Source of the DNA: Oceanisphaera litoralis
GTDB taxonomy: Bacteria; Pseudomonadota; Gammaproteobacteria; Enterobacterales; Aeromonadaceae
Length of the DNA stretch: 64,000 bases
Assembly: GCF_016907015.1 (NCBI RefSeq)
Contig: NZ_JAFBBE010000009.1
Location: 1-64,000, forward strand
Direction of reading: 5' to 3'
The position numbers and the translations under genes are program-made. Every line of letters starts with the position of its first letter. Position 1 is the stretch's first letter. Below the pieces are notes generated by a model that had not been told where the DNA came from, searched no databases, and saw nothing but the letters and a program-made list of their open reading frames with translations. Positions 54,282 to 63,646 of this stretch are shown in pieces.

Positions 54282-57148
54282 CGGGCTTCTCCTATCAATT
54301 GTCGTACCGCGGGGGCATCGGCGGCCTGTAGTGCCTGTTCGGCCAGTTGCCGGCAGTTACTCAGGCGCCATTCGCGCAGTTGCGCCTTCACCTGAGGAAC
54401 TCGCTTGAGGCTGACCGACAGTTCGTCCACCCCCAGCCCGACCAGCAGCGGCAGCGCCACCGGATCCGATCCCAGCTCACCACAGACACCCACCCACTTG
54501 CCGTTGGCATGCGCCGCGTCCACCGTCATTTTGATCAACCTTAACACAGCGGGGTTGAGGCCGTCCGAGAGGCTGGCCAGCTCGCCACTGCCCCGATCCA
54601 TCGCCAGGGTGTACTGGGTCAGATCGTTGGTGCCGATGCTGAAAAAGTCGACCTCCCGGGCAAACACCTCGGCATTGAGGGCAACGGAAGGGACTTCCAC
54701 CATGATGCCAAGCTGCACATCAGTGGCCTGTACATCAGCGGCCTGTACCTCGGCCAGAATCCGATCGAACAGGGCCTTGGCCCAGCGCCATTCGGACCAG
54801 TCGGCCACCATGGGAAACATGATGCGCAGGGGCCTGTCGCCGGCGGCCATCAGCAAGGCGCGCAACTGGGTTTCCAGCAGCTCGGGCCTTTGCATGCACA
54901 GGCGGATACCGCGCACCCCGAGGAAAGGATTGTCTTCCTTGGGCACCGGCCAGTAAGGCAGGGGTTTGTCGCCACCTACGTCCAGGGTTCTTGCCACCAG
55001 CGGCCGGCCGTCGAGCGCATCGAACACGGTCTTATAGGCGGCCAGCTGATCGTCCAGCTCCGGCGCACTGTGCCGGGCCATAAATACAAATTCGGTACGC
55101 AGCAGGCCCACGCCTTCGGCCCCAGCCTCCACCACCTCTGCCGCCCGGGCGGTATCACCCAGATTGGCCGCCACTTCCACTCTGTGCCCGTCGCGAGTGA
55201 TGGCCGGTTCGTGACGATGCGCCCAGGCCTGTTCGGCCTGCTCCCGCTCTTCTTGCTGGCGGACACGAGCCCGCTTCAGCACCGAGGCCTCGGGGGCGAC
55301 CCATAGGGTGCCGTCATCGCCATTGAGAATGGCCTCGGTGCCCGACTGCAAAGCCATGACGGCACCGCCAGCCGCCACCAGGGCCGGAATGCCCAGGGAG
55401 CGTGCCAGAATAGCACTGTGAGACGAGGCGCCACCGCCCACCGTAACCAGTCCCAGCACCCTGGCCGGATCCAGATTGACCAGCTGGGAGGGACCTATAT
55501 CCTGCGCGACCCAGAGATAGGGATGCTCCGGTGTCGCCACCGGCTTGCTGTCACACAACCTGGCCATCACCCGGCGACCAATATCACGAATGTCGGCGGC
55601 CCGTTCGGCCAGCAGGGCGTCGGGGCTGGCCGCCTGCCGGGTGGCGGCGGAGTCTATCTCGTTCCACCAGGCGGCCGCCGCAGACAGCCCCTGTTTGATA
55701 CGGTCGTTCACGCCCTGTGTCAGAGACGGATCGGCCAGCAGCTCCCGGTGCATGCTCATCATGTCCCTCGCCTGAGGATCACGTATCCGGCTCAGGGTAG
55801 CACCCAGCTCCGCACTGGCCTGCTCGATGGCAGTAGTCAGCTTTTGCTGCTCGACCCGAGCATCCCCGCCCTGTTGCGGGTAATCGAACGGCACGGGGGC
55901 ATCCACGAAGACCGGTCCTATGGCAAGGCCGGGTGAGGCCGATACGCCCGTCACCCGCGTGTTGGGGCTGATCTCGCGCGGCTCATGAATCTCGGCCGTC
56001 TCACGCGCCGGCACCGCCGCCAGTGCAGCCACGTCCTCTCCCAGACCCTCATTGACCGCCTGCTCCAATGCGTTCAGGGCGGCCTGTGCATCCTGACCTT
56101 CGGCACTGAATGCCAACTGGTGACCGGCCTTGGCGCCCAGACCTATCACCATCATCAGGCTCTTGGCCGATACCCAGTGTCCATCGCCATCCAGGTTGCG
56201 TACCTGAATATCGGCAGCGAATGTTTTGGCGGTCTGCACCAGGGCGGCACCGGGTCGGGCATGCAGGCCATGCTCGTTACGCACCACCGCCGTTATTTCA
56301 TGGGTGGCGGAGGAAACCGGCCCCCGTGTCAGGGCGTCGAGCAGCGCCTCGGCAGTGTCCTGCCCCGCCAGCTCGGCCCCCTTGCCTGCCGCCAGCCACT
56401 CGGTCAGCTGGGTCAGCAGGGTCTTGTGACCGGTCCCCTTCACCGCCAGCGCCAGCAGGCCGGATACCGGCTGCTGACGATGCATGATGGCCGAACCGGC
56501 GGTGGTCAGCAGCGCCGCACCGGGCTTGCCCTCGGCCGGAGCCTGCTTCAGCCACCAGCCCTGTCCGATATGGACCGCATCGCCTTGCCGCAGTGTTTCA
56601 CCTTCAACCGGGCTCGGCTGAATAAGTGATATTGCCTGTGCGACCAGCTGATCCAGCGAGTCGGCTGCGGACTTGACGCTCACCTGCCCGGCGTTCAGCG
56701 TCCCGTCGGGTGTCGACCCGGCATCAACCTGCAGCAGTTGCAACACCTGCTGCGGCTCCCGGGCGGCCTTGACTTGCTCGATCAAGCCGTCCCGAGACAG
56801 GGTTCGGGCCAATTGTTTAAGCAGGCCCAGATGCTCGTCGGAGCCGGCGGCAATGCCCAGTACCAGATAGGCCTTTTCCCCATCGCCCCAGGGCACCCCA
56901 TCGGGCAGGTGCATGGCCTTGATACCGGTTTTCCTGATCAGATGGCGACTCTCCTGAGTGCAATGGGGAATGGCAATGCCCTGCCCCAGATAAGTGGCGG
57001 TTTGCGCCTCGCGCGCCAACATGCCGGCCCCGTAACCGGCGGCCACATGACCGTCCTGCTCCAGCCAGTCGGCCAGCGCCTGAATAACGGCGGCCTTGTC
57101 GGCCAGAGGAACACCGGTTTTTACGTCTTGTGCTGTCAGAGAAAGCAT
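54278..57148 (-). CDS. fruB: Multiphosphoryl transfer protein (EIIA-Fru / FPr / Enzyme I fusion)
   Basis: 956 residues from ATG 57148 (MLSLTAQDV); the frame extends upstream to 57298 but through the promoter. Domain order: EIIA-Fru with phospho-His in GIAIPHCTQ (~64), an HPr-like FPr domain with NEHGLHARPGAAL (~300), and a complete Enzyme I with GGASSHSAILARSLG (~610), LLRTEFVFMAR and VCGELGSDP. E. coli FruB lacks the Enzyme I part. The fusion makes fructose uptake independent of general PTS proteins. First gene of the operon; Cra site upstream. Confidence 0.95.
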   Translation of the reverse strand: MLSLTAQDVKTGVPLADKAAVIQALADWLEQDGHVAAGYGAGMLAREAQTATYLGQGIAIPHCTQESRHLIRKTGIKAMHLPDGVPWGDGEKAYLVLGIAAGSDEHLGLLKQLARTLSRDGLIEQVKAAREPQQVLQLLQVDAGSTPDGTLNAGQVSVKSAADSLDQLVAQAISLIQPSPVEGETLRQGDAVHIGQGWWLKQAPAEGKPGAALLTTAGSAIMHRQQPVSGLLALAVKGTGHKTLLTQLTEWLAAGKGAELAGQDTAEALLDALTRGPVSSATHEITAVVRNEHGLHARPGAALVQTAKTFAADIQVRNLDGDGHWVSAKSLMMVIGLGAKAGHQLAFSAEGQDAQAALNALEQAVNEGLGEDVAALAAVPARETAEIHEPREISPNTRVTGVSASPGLAIGPVFVDAPVPFDYPQQGGDARVEQQKLTTAIEQASAELGATLSRIRDPQARDMMSMHRELLADPSLTQGVNDRIKQGLSAAAAWWNEIDSAATRQAASPDALLAERAADIRDIGRRVMARLCDSKPVATPEHPYLWVAQDIGPSQLVNLDPARVLGLVTVGGGASSHSAILARSLGIPALVAAGGAVMALQSGTEAILNGDDGTLWVAPEASVLKRARVRQQEEREQAEQAWAHRHEPAITRDGHRVEVAANLGDTARAAEVVEAGAEGVGLLRTEFVFMARHSAPELDDQLAAYKTVFDALDGRPLVARTLDVGGDKPLPYWPVPKEDNPFLGVRGIRLCMQRPELLETQLRALLMAAGDRPLRIMFPMVADWSEWRWAKALFDRILAEVQAADVQATDVQLGIMVEVPSVALNAEVFAREVDFFSIGTNDLTQYTLAMDRGSGELASLSDGLNPAVLRLIKMTVDAAHANGKWVGVCGELGSDPVALPLLVGLGVDELSVSLKRVPQVKAQLREWRLSNCRQLAEQALQAADAPAVRQLIGEAR

Positions 57149-57230
57149 GTCATCACCTGCAGATGGACAAAAGATGGATACCTTGAAACAAGATGGTAGA
57201 GCCTGGGTTGTTTTGACAATTAAAATGATA

Positions 57231-57244
57231 CTGAATCGTTTCAG
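57231..57244. promoter_or_regulatory. Cra/FruR operator
   Basis: CTGAATCGTTTCAG contains TGAATCGTTTCA, a match to the Cra consensus TGAAWCGNTTCA. It is located between the divergent fruB and fruR genes, 83 bases from the fruB start and 77 from fruR. Repression of fruBKA relieved by fructose-1-P is expected; autoregulation of fruR is possible. Confidence 0.87.
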
Positions 57245-57320
57245 CTTTTCAGGCAAGCTGTCTGCTCCTCTCCTTGACAATGATATGATCCGGAGCACGT
57301 TTTGATGGACTCAGCACACG

Positions 57321-58310
57321 ATGAAACTTGACGAAATCGCGCGCCTGGCTGGCGTATCGCGTACCACCGCCAGCTATGTGATCAACGGCAAGGCGGCACA
57401 ATACCGGATCAGTCAGGCAACGCAGGACAAGGTGATGGCGGTGGTAAAGACGCACAACTATCAGCCGGATCGCCAGGCCGCCGCCCTGCGCGGAGCCCTG
57501 TCACATACCTTTGGCCTGATAGTTCCGGATCTGGAAAACCCCAGTTATGCCCGTTTGGCCAAGCTGCTGGAGTGGCAGGCTCGTCAGGCCGGTTTTCAGC
57601 TGCTGATCACCTGCTCCGATGACAGGAAGGATACCGAAAAGGATCTGGCACTGATGCTGAAGGGGCGCCGGGTGGATGCTCTGCTGGTGGCTTCCTGCCT
57701 GACGCCCGATGACGACTTTTATCTGCTGCTTAACCGGGATCTGCCGGTGATCGGTGTAGACCGGGCCCTGCCCGACCCCCTTGTTTATGTCAGCAGCGAG
57801 AACAGTGCCTCGGCGTTCCGGCTGACCCGGACCCTTGCCGGCCCCGAGCTGGAACAGGCCTGGCTTGTGACCGCCGCCCCGGAGCTGGGGGTCAGCCGGG
57901 AGCGGGAACAGGGGTTTACCCGCGCACTGGCAGCAAGCGGAGTGCCCTGCCGGGTGTTATATGGCGAACGCTTCGAGCGCCAGACCGCCTTTGACCTGCT
58001 CAGCGCGCTGGACCAGATCGACTGGCAGCGTCCCCAGGCCATCGTCACCACCGCTTTCGTGTTGCTGGAAGGCGTGCTGGATTATTTTTACCGACTCGAC
58101 GCCCGGTTACCGGAACGGCTGAAGCTTGGCACCTTTGGCGATCATCGCCTGCTCGACTTTCTTTCCAGTCCGGTCAATACCATCGCCCAGGATCATCAGA
58201 GGGTCTCGCAGCAGTTGCTGAGCCTGACCCTGGGTGCAGTCAGGGGGCACTATCGCAGCGGCCATTATCCTATTCCACGCATACTGCATGACCGCCGTGG
58301 TCAGGGCTGA
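57321..58310 (+). CDS. fruR: Catabolite repressor/activator Cra (FruR), LacI family
   Basis: 329 residues. N-terminal helix-turn-helix and hinge MKLDEIARLAGVSRTTASYVING...YRIS, exactly FruR-like, followed by a periplasmic-binding-like effector domain. Divergent from fruBKA with the operator between. Its 3' end overlaps the SDR gene by ten bases tail to tail. Confidence 0.94.
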   Translation: MKLDEIARLAGVSRTTASYVINGKAAQYRISQATQDKVMAVVKTHNYQPDRQAAALRGALSHTFGLIVPDLENPSYARLAKLLEWQARQAGFQLLITCSDDRKDTEKDLALMLKGRRVDALLVASCLTPDDDFYLLLNRDLPVIGVDRALPDPLVYVSSENSASAFRLTRTLAGPELEQAWLVTAAPELGVSREREQGFTRALAASGVPCRVLYGERFERQTAFDLLSALDQIDWQRPQAIVTTAFVLLEGVLDYFYRLDARLPERLKLGTFGDHRLLDFLSSPVNTIAQDHQRVSQQLLSLTLGAVRGHYRSGHYPIPRILHDRRGQG

Positions 58311-58990
58311 ATTTCCTGCCCGTCCCAGGCGAAAATCCGGCCGGAGTGCTCGGGACTCAGGCCGTCGAGCACCATCAGCAGATGCAGAGCCGCCAGTTCC
58401 GGACTCTGCAGCTGGCCGTCGGCCAGACCGGAACGGAAAGGCGCCGACAATTCCGTGGCCACCGTGCCCGGATGCAGCCCCACCACGCAGGCTAAAGGAA
58501 AGCGTCGCTGCCACTCGATGCTCAGGGTCTTGATCGCCATGTTGAGCGCCGCCTTGCTGATGCGATAGCTGTACCAGCCGCCGGCTCTGTTGTCGCCGAT
58601 GCTGCCCACCCGTGCCGACAGGGCGGCAAACTGCAGCGGCTGCCGGCGGGATAAACGGGAAGAAAGAAGCTGGGCCATGGCCAGGGTGGGCCAGGTGTTG
58701 ATGCGAATACTGTTGGCGAGCGCCGCTTGTGTGACTTCTTCTATGCGTTTTTCCGGCTGCTGTTCGTCCTGATGGAGCATGCCGAGGGTGTTGATCACCC
58801 GATCCGGCAGCACCCGTTCCCGGGTGGCTTCGGCCAGGGCCGCGAGATTTGTATTATCCACCGCCAGCCAGTCAACCCCCTTTATATCGGGGTCGGAGCG
58901 ACTGAACAGCACCACCTTATCGCCCCGCCCGAGGCATTCCCGGGCCAGGGCACGGCCGATGCCGCCACCGCCCATTATCCAGTAGTACAT
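58301..58990 (-). CDS. SDR-family oxidoreductase
   Basis: 229 residues. NAD(P) loop MGGGGIGRALAREC (~6-19), NTLG (~88), and the catalytic YSYRISKAALNMA (Tyr/Lys, ~155-159), then LHPGTVATELS. It resembles C-factor (CsgA)-like short-chain dehydrogenases of gammaproteobacteria; the substrate is unknown. Convergent with fruR. Confidence 0.85.
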   Translation of the reverse strand: MYYWIMGGGGIGRALARECLGRGDKVVLFSRSDPDIKGVDWLAVDNTNLAALAEATRERVLPDRVINTLGMLHQDEQQPEKRIEEVTQAALANSIRINTWPTLAMAQLLSSRLSRRQPLQFAALSARVGSIGDNRAGGWYSYRISKAALNMAIKTLSIEWQRRFPLACVVGLHPGTVATELSAPFRSGLADGQLQSPELAALHLLMVLDGLSPEHSGRIFAWDGQEIQP

Positions 58991-59038
58991 CCGGTCTCTC
59001 CTTGTCGCGATTTTGGTGATCGGGAAGGATGACCGAGT

Positions 59039-59701
59039 TTAGTTGATTTTTATGGCCGCCATTATTTCCGAGGCCCAGCTTTCCAGCTCGGCGGTGTGGC
59101 CGATGAAATGTTCACCTTCGGTCAATGGTGCCCGCACCGTGACTCGCTCGCCTCGATAAGAGAAGCTCAGTTGCCAGGCATGCAGGTAGCCCCTGTCTGC
59201 CACGCTGCCGCCGTAGCGGCTGTCACCCAGAATGGCACAACCCTGGCTTTTCAGCGCCACCCGCAACTGGTGGGTCTTGCCGGTCTGGGGCTGCAGTAAA
59301 AAGGCGCGCAGGCCCTCAACCAGCAAGGTGCTGTGAAAACGGGTAATGGCCGGATTATGCAGACTACGGCACAACTTCCAGCTGCCGCCACGGGCCTTTT
59401 CCATATCGCCCTTGATCAGGCCCTGCTTTTTGGTCGGCTTGTGATCCGACAGCGCCAGATACCATTTGCGGGTGCTGCGTTCGGCAAACTGACGGCTGAG
59501 TTCACGATTGGCATCCGGGTTTCGGGCCAGCAGCAAGACGCCGGTGGTGATCTTGTCCAGTCGATGTACCGGATAAAGCGGCTCGCCCAGGGTCTCGCTG
59601 AGCTGGCGCACCAACCCCGGCTGATCCCCTTCCTGATGCATGCCGATGCCGGCCGCCTTGTTGATAACAAGGTAATCTCGATGTTCCAGCAGAATATCCA
59701 T
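59039..59701 (-). CDS. RluA-family pseudouridine synthase (TIGR01621-like)
   Basis: 220 residues. YLVINKAAGIGMHQ (~9), the catalytic Asp in PVHRLDKITTGVLLLA (~43), KWYLAL, and the C-terminal GKTHQLRVALKSQGCAILGDSRYGG. No S4 domain. It would isomerise a uridine in rRNA or tRNA; the short form without S4 fits the TIGR01621-type branch, target unknown. Confidence 0.88.
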   Translation of the reverse strand: MDILLEHRDYLVINKAAGIGMHQEGDQPGLVRQLSETLGEPLYPVHRLDKITTGVLLLARNPDANRELSRQFAERSTRKWYLALSDHKPTKKQGLIKGDMEKARGGSWKLCRSLHNPAITRFHSTLLVEGLRAFLLQPQTGKTHQLRVALKSQGCAILGDSRYGGSVADRGYLHAWQLSFSYRGERVTVRAPLTEGEHFIGHTAELESWASEIMAAIKIN

Positions 59702-59733
59702 AACCGGCCTTTGAGCGCTGAACGGGAAAATGC

Positions 59734-59767
59734 AAAAAGCCCGCTGCGAATAAACGCAGCGGGCTTT
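59734..59767 (-). terminator. Terminator after tRNA-Ser
   Basis: AAAAGCCCGCTGCG, loop, CGCAGCGGGCTTTT. It lies 10 bases beyond the tRNA 3' end on the minus strand, with a T-run. Confidence 0.85.
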
Positions 59768-59776
59768 TCTGTGGTA

Positions 59777-59867
59777 TGGCGGAGGAGCAGGGATTTGAAC
59801 CCTGGATGGGCTATAAACCCATGCCGGTTTTCAAGACCGGTGCATTCAACCACTCTGCCACCCCTCC
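59777..59867 (-). tRNA. serT: tRNA-Ser (anticodon UGA)
   Basis: 91 bases including encoded CCA. Acceptor GGAGGGG/CTCCTCC, D arm, anticodon loop CTTGAAA with UGA between CCGGT/ACCGG-type stems, a long variable arm (ATGGGTTTATAGCCCAT) as expected for serine, and T arm GGGTTCAAATCCC. Adjacent to yccA, as serT is in E. coli. Confidence 0.96.
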
Positions 59868-59877
59868 GACGCCGTGC

Positions 59878-59907
59878 ATACTACCCAAGGCCGACCGCGC
59901 TTGTAAA
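59878..59907 (-). promoter_or_regulatory. Promoter of tRNA-Ser
   Basis: On the minus strand, -35 TTTACA (59902-59907), 18-base spacer, -10 TAGTAT (59878-59883), then the GC-rich discriminator GCACGGCG typical of stringently controlled stable-RNA promoters. Confidence 0.7.
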
Positions 59908-60191
59908 CCGATAAATACCGCTGTCGGTGCGAATGAACATTTAATGGCCACAATGGCGCCGATTAACGAAGCAACCGCTTGAATTCGGGCACAGAAGACT
60001 CGACAACCGGGTCAGGTTATGTCCAAATGGACGGTATTATTTTTATGCTGTTTTTATCTACTATGCTGATTTATCAGCATACATAGCTAAACAATAACTA
60101 AGCAACAGCCAAACAATAACTAAGTAATAACTAAGTAATAACTAAGCAACAACCAAACAGAAGCTTTGGACACACATAAGGAGTCTGAACA
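59908..60191. other. Upstream region of yccA with palindrome and A-rich repeats
   Basis: No gene. A perfect palindrome TATGCTGA-TTTA-TCAGCATA is at 60062-60081. At 60090-60160, units of TAACTAAGTAA/CAATAACTAAGCAAC repeat about six times with a ~10-base period, directly upstream of the yccA ribosome site (AAGGAGTC, 60178-60185). Confidence 0.6.
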
Positions 60192-60851
60192 ATGCGATAC
60201 AACAATACTCTGACCCGTACCCAGTCGGGTGCGTTGGCCACCAACAAGGTACTGCGCAACACCTATATGCTGCTGGGCCTGACGCTGGTCGTGGCCTCGT
60301 TGTCGGCCGGCGTCAGCGCCATGCTGGCCCTGCCCCGCCCGGGTCTTATCATTACCCTGGTCGGTTTCTACGGTCTGATGTACCTGACCGAGCGTAACCG
60401 CAACAGCGGCCTGGGTCTGCTGTTCATCTTCGCCTTTACCGCCTTCACCGGTTACACCATAGGGCCCATCATCAACTATTACCTGAGCACCAGCTCCGGT
60501 ACCGAAACCGTGATGCTGGCACTGGGTGGTACCGCCCTGACCTTCCTGTCGCTGTCGGCCTATGTACTGACCACCCGCAAGGACATGTCCTTCCTCGGTG
60601 GCATGATGATGGCGGGTTTTGTGGTGCTGCTGGTCGGCATCGTCGCCAATATCTTCCTGGCCCTGCCGGCCCTTAGCCTGGCGCTGAGTGCCCTCTTTAT
60701 TCTGTTCTCGTCCGGTGCCATCCTGATGCAGACCAGCGCCATCATTCACGGCGGCGAGCAGAACTATATTTCCGCCACCGTGACCCTGTATGTGTCCATC
60801 TTCAACATCTTCCTCAGCCTGCTGCAACTGCTGGGCCTGAGCCGAGACTGA
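60192..60851 (+). CDS. yccA: Bax-inhibitor-1 family protein YccA
   Basis: 219 residues, seven membrane segments. BI-1/YccA landmarks: RNTYMLLGLTLVVASLSAG, FTAFTGYTIGPIINYYL and the C-terminal ATVTLYVSIFNIFLSLLQLLG. In E. coli YccA modulates FtsH. Strong AAGGAG box. Ends with a terminator at 60871. Confidence 0.95.
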   Translation: MRYNNTLTRTQSGALATNKVLRNTYMLLGLTLVVASLSAGVSAMLALPRPGLIITLVGFYGLMYLTERNRNSGLGLLFIFAFTAFTGYTIGPIINYYLSTSSGTETVMLALGGTALTFLSLSAYVLTTRKDMSFLGGMMMAGFVVLLVGIVANIFLALPALSLALSALFILFSSGAILMQTSAIIHGGEQNYISATVTLYVSIFNIFLSLLQLLGLSRD

Positions 60852-60870
60852 TTCTTGCCCGTACCTCGGT

Positions 60871-60896
60871 AAAAAAGCCCCTGCGGGGGCTTTTTT
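60871..60896 (+). terminator. Terminator of yccA
   Basis: AAAAAAGCCCC TGC GGGGGCTTTTTT, 20 bases after the yccA stop. Confidence 0.88.
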
Positions 60897-60970
60897 GTGG
60901 GCGCCGCCGCTGTTGTTCGGCGACAAGTCGAGTATTATCGAAGACCTGTTCGGTACCGTGAAGTCACCCT

Positions 60971-63130
60971 ATGTCACCCGCAATAATCTGGCTCAGGCGA
61001 GTCTTTACTGACAGCCATTTTTTCTTCGCTCTGAAAGTGCTGCTGACCATGACCAGTCTGGTGCTGCCCGGCTGGTGGCTGGATCAGACATCCGCCGCCA
61101 TGACCCTTGCCCTGGGCGCCATGGCCGGCGCCCTGAGCGAGGTGGATCAGGCCCCAAAGGGGCGACTACGCCACCTGCTGCTGAGCCTGCTGTGCTTTTT
61201 CAGCGCCATCACCCTGGTGAACCTGTTCATCGACAGTCCCCTGTTGTTCGGTCCCCTGCTGGTGCTCAGCACCCTGGTGCTGATCCTGATAGGTGCCTGG
61301 GGACCGGCCGCCGGTAGCCTGGGATTCGGCACCCTGCTGATATCGCTCTATGCCATGCAGGGCCATGCCGACAGCCCTTCCTTCTGGTACCAGCCGCTGC
61401 TGCTGACCCTGGGAGCGGCCTGGTATGGCCTCCTGTCCTGGCTGGTGCTGCTGGTCTGGCCCTACAAACAGGTACACGAACAACTGGCCCAGTGCTACTT
61501 CGCGCTGTCTCGTTATCTACTGGAAAAGTCCCGTTTCTTCGACAGTCCCACAGAGCAGCATCAGCACCGGCGGCATCAATTGGCTCAGATCAACATTCAA
61601 CTGGTCAGCGCCCTGGAAAACACCAAGCAAATGCTGAGCCTCCGTATTCAGGGCCAGGGAAAACAGGAGCAAGAGCAGGAGCCGAGCCGACTGCTGGCTC
61701 TCTATCTGCTGGTGCAGGAAATGCACGAACGCGCCACCTCCAGCCATCATCCCTATCAGCAGCTGAATCAGGATCTGAAGCAGGTCGATGTGCTGGTCGG
61801 CTACCAGACCCTGCTGGAGGAGCTGGGCGAAGCCTGCTATCGGCTCGGCTACGCCATTCTCACCCATAATGCCTATCAGCACAGCAAACGCATCACCTGG
61901 GAACTGAGCGCCCTGCAGGATCAACTGGATTACAGTCACCTCAAACGCCACTACCCACGCTCCCTGCTCAGCCCGATGAAGTTTCTGAGCCGCAACATGG
62001 CGGACCTGCATCAATCACTGCTACGGGCCGAGGCCCTGACCCGGCGTGAGCCACTGCCCGAGGCGGTATCCATCGAGCTGGCGCGTCCGCAGCCGATGCC
62101 ATTCTGGCCCAAACTCAGGGCACTGCTGCATCCCAATGCCCTTTTGTTCCGCCACGGGGTGCGTCTGAGCCTGTGCTTTACCCTGGGCTATGCCCTGATT
62201 ACCGGCCTTGAGCTTGAACGTGGTTACTGGATACTGCTGACCATTCTTTTTGTCTGTAAACCCAGCTTCAGCGCCACCCGCAAGCGACTGATGCAACGTA
62301 CCCTGGGAACCTTCGGCGGCATAGTGGCGGCGATTCCCCTGCTTTACGTCTTTCCCTCGGTCGGTGCCCAGCTGGTGATACTGCTGCTGTGCATCTTTAT
62401 CTTCTTTACTCAGGTCAAGGTCTATTACAGCTGGGCGGTGGGCTTCGTCACCCTCTTCGTCATGCTGGCCTTCAACCTGCAAGGTGCCGTGACCGAGCCG
62501 GTGTTTCTGCCCCGATTGTTGGACACCCTGGTCGGCTGTGCCCTGGCCTTTGTCGCGGTCTGGTTTATCTGGCCCGACTGGCAGCGCCGCCACCTGCCCC
62601 GGCTGATGGCCGATGCCATGGAAGCCAACGCTCATTATCTGGCCGCCATTGCCCGTCAGTTCGAACATGGCCGGGATGACGAGCTGGGCTACCGGCTGCC
62701 ACGCAAGCAGGCTCACCTGGCGGATAATCAGCTGGCGCTGGCCTGGCAGAATATCCGGGTAGAACCCGTCCCCCGATTTTGGCTGAACCTGTGTTTCGAC
62801 ATTGCCTATCGCAACCATGCACTGCTGTCGTATCTATCGACCCTCGGCGCCCATCGCATGCACAGCGCACCCTTGCAGGACGACCAGATCCAGCAACTGG
62901 TGGATCGGCTGCTGGCCTCGGCCCGGGCACTGCGCAGCGAAGAGGCGTTGCCGGACTATCCGCCGCTGCCGACCAGTACCATCGACGCCGATAGCGACGA
63001 TGAATGGCTGATCCTCAGCCGTCAGTTATTGAATCACGTCACCCTGCTGGTGAATGCACTTTACCAGCAGGCCCAGGGCTTTCGGCAGCCGGCGCCGGCG
63101 GAAGGTGCACCGAGCCCGGGACTTGGGTAA
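60971..63130 (+). CDS. yccS: YccS-type FUSC-family inner membrane protein
   Basis: 719 residues. Two blocks of about five to six membrane segments (~18-165 and ~390-540) separated by a long cytoplasmic helical region (~170-390), then a cytoplasmic C-terminal domain, the layout of YccS/YhfK. FUSC relatives export aromatic acids (AaeB), but YccS substrates are unknown. Neighbours yccA and tusE match the E. coli area. Confidence 0.9.
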   Translation: MSPAIIWLRRVFTDSHFFFALKVLLTMTSLVLPGWWLDQTSAAMTLALGAMAGALSEVDQAPKGRLRHLLLSLLCFFSAITLVNLFIDSPLLFGPLLVLSTLVLILIGAWGPAAGSLGFGTLLISLYAMQGHADSPSFWYQPLLLTLGAAWYGLLSWLVLLVWPYKQVHEQLAQCYFALSRYLLEKSRFFDSPTEQHQHRRHQLAQINIQLVSALENTKQMLSLRIQGQGKQEQEQEPSRLLALYLLVQEMHERATSSHHPYQQLNQDLKQVDVLVGYQTLLEELGEACYRLGYAILTHNAYQHSKRITWELSALQDQLDYSHLKRHYPRSLLSPMKFLSRNMADLHQSLLRAEALTRREPLPEAVSIELARPQPMPFWPKLRALLHPNALLFRHGVRLSLCFTLGYALITGLELERGYWILLTILFVCKPSFSATRKRLMQRTLGTFGGIVAAIPLLYVFPSVGAQLVILLLCIFIFFTQVKVYYSWAVGFVTLFVMLAFNLQGAVTEPVFLPRLLDTLVGCALAFVAVWFIWPDWQRRHLPRLMADAMEANAHYLAAIARQFEHGRDDELGYRLPRKQAHLADNQLALAWQNIRVEPVPRFWLNLCFDIAYRNHALLSYLSTLGAHRMHSAPLQDDQIQQLVDRLLASARALRSEEALPDYPPLPTSTIDADSDDEWLILSRQLLNHVTLLVNALYQQAQGFRQPAPAEGAPSPGLG

Positions 63131-63187
63131 CATCACGCCTCCATGAGCGCAAAGAAGATGAAAGAAGGTGACAGAAGGTGAATGATT

Positions 63188-63517
63188 ATGTTCGAGTTTG
63201 AGGGGCGCACCATAGAAACCGATGCCCAGGGCTATCTTAAACAGCATCGGGACTGGCAGCCGGAGATGGTGGCTATTCTGGCCGAGCAGGAAAGCATTAC
63301 GCTGACTCCCGAACACTGGGAAGTGATCCAGTTCGTGCGCGAGTTTTATCTCAAATACAACACCTCGCCGGCCATGCGCGCCCTGGTCAAGGCCATGGCC
63401 AAAGAGCTGGGTGAAGAAAAAGGCAACAGCCGTTACCTGTACCGGCTGTTCCCCAAGGGTCCGGCCAAACAGGCCACCAAGCTCGCCGGCCTGCCAAAAC
63501 CGGTGAAGTGCATCTAG
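63188..63517 (+). CDS. tusE: Sulfur relay protein TusE (DsrC family)
   Basis: 109 residues from ATG 63188, 8 bases after AGAAGGTG; the ATG at 63182 is too close to that box. DsrC fold with [12 protein letters not shown], and the conserved penultimate-type Cys in the end PKPVKCI. It accepts persulfide from TusBCD for 2-thiouridine in tRNA. Confidence 0.94.
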   Translation: MFEFEGRTIETDAQGYLKQHRDWQPEMVAILAEQESITLTPEHWEVIQFVREFYLKYNTSPAMRALVKAMAKELGEEKGNSRYLYRLFPKGPAKQATKLAGLPKPVKCI

Positions 63518-63523
63518 ACCGTA

Positions 63524-63572
63524 GATGTGAGGTGTGAGATGTGAGGTGTGAGGTGTGAGGTGTGAGGTGTGA
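63524..63572. repeat. GGTGTGA heptamer tandem repeat
   Basis: Seven heptamers in a row (GATGTGA or GGTGTGA), starting six bases after the tusE stop and running to the shared terminator. Confidence 0.9.
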
Positions 63573-63579
63573 GAGCATA

Positions 63580-63608
63580 AAAAAGCCCGAATTGATTCGG
63601 GCTTTTTT
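63580..63608. terminator. Bidirectional terminator between tusE and grxD
   Basis: AAAAAAGCCCGAAT-TGATTCGGGCTTTTTT, with A-run and T-run on both sides; serves both convergent genes. Confidence 0.88.
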
Positions 63609-63646
63609 ATCGCTTAACGCTTATGGCTTACCGCTGCCCTTGGGGC

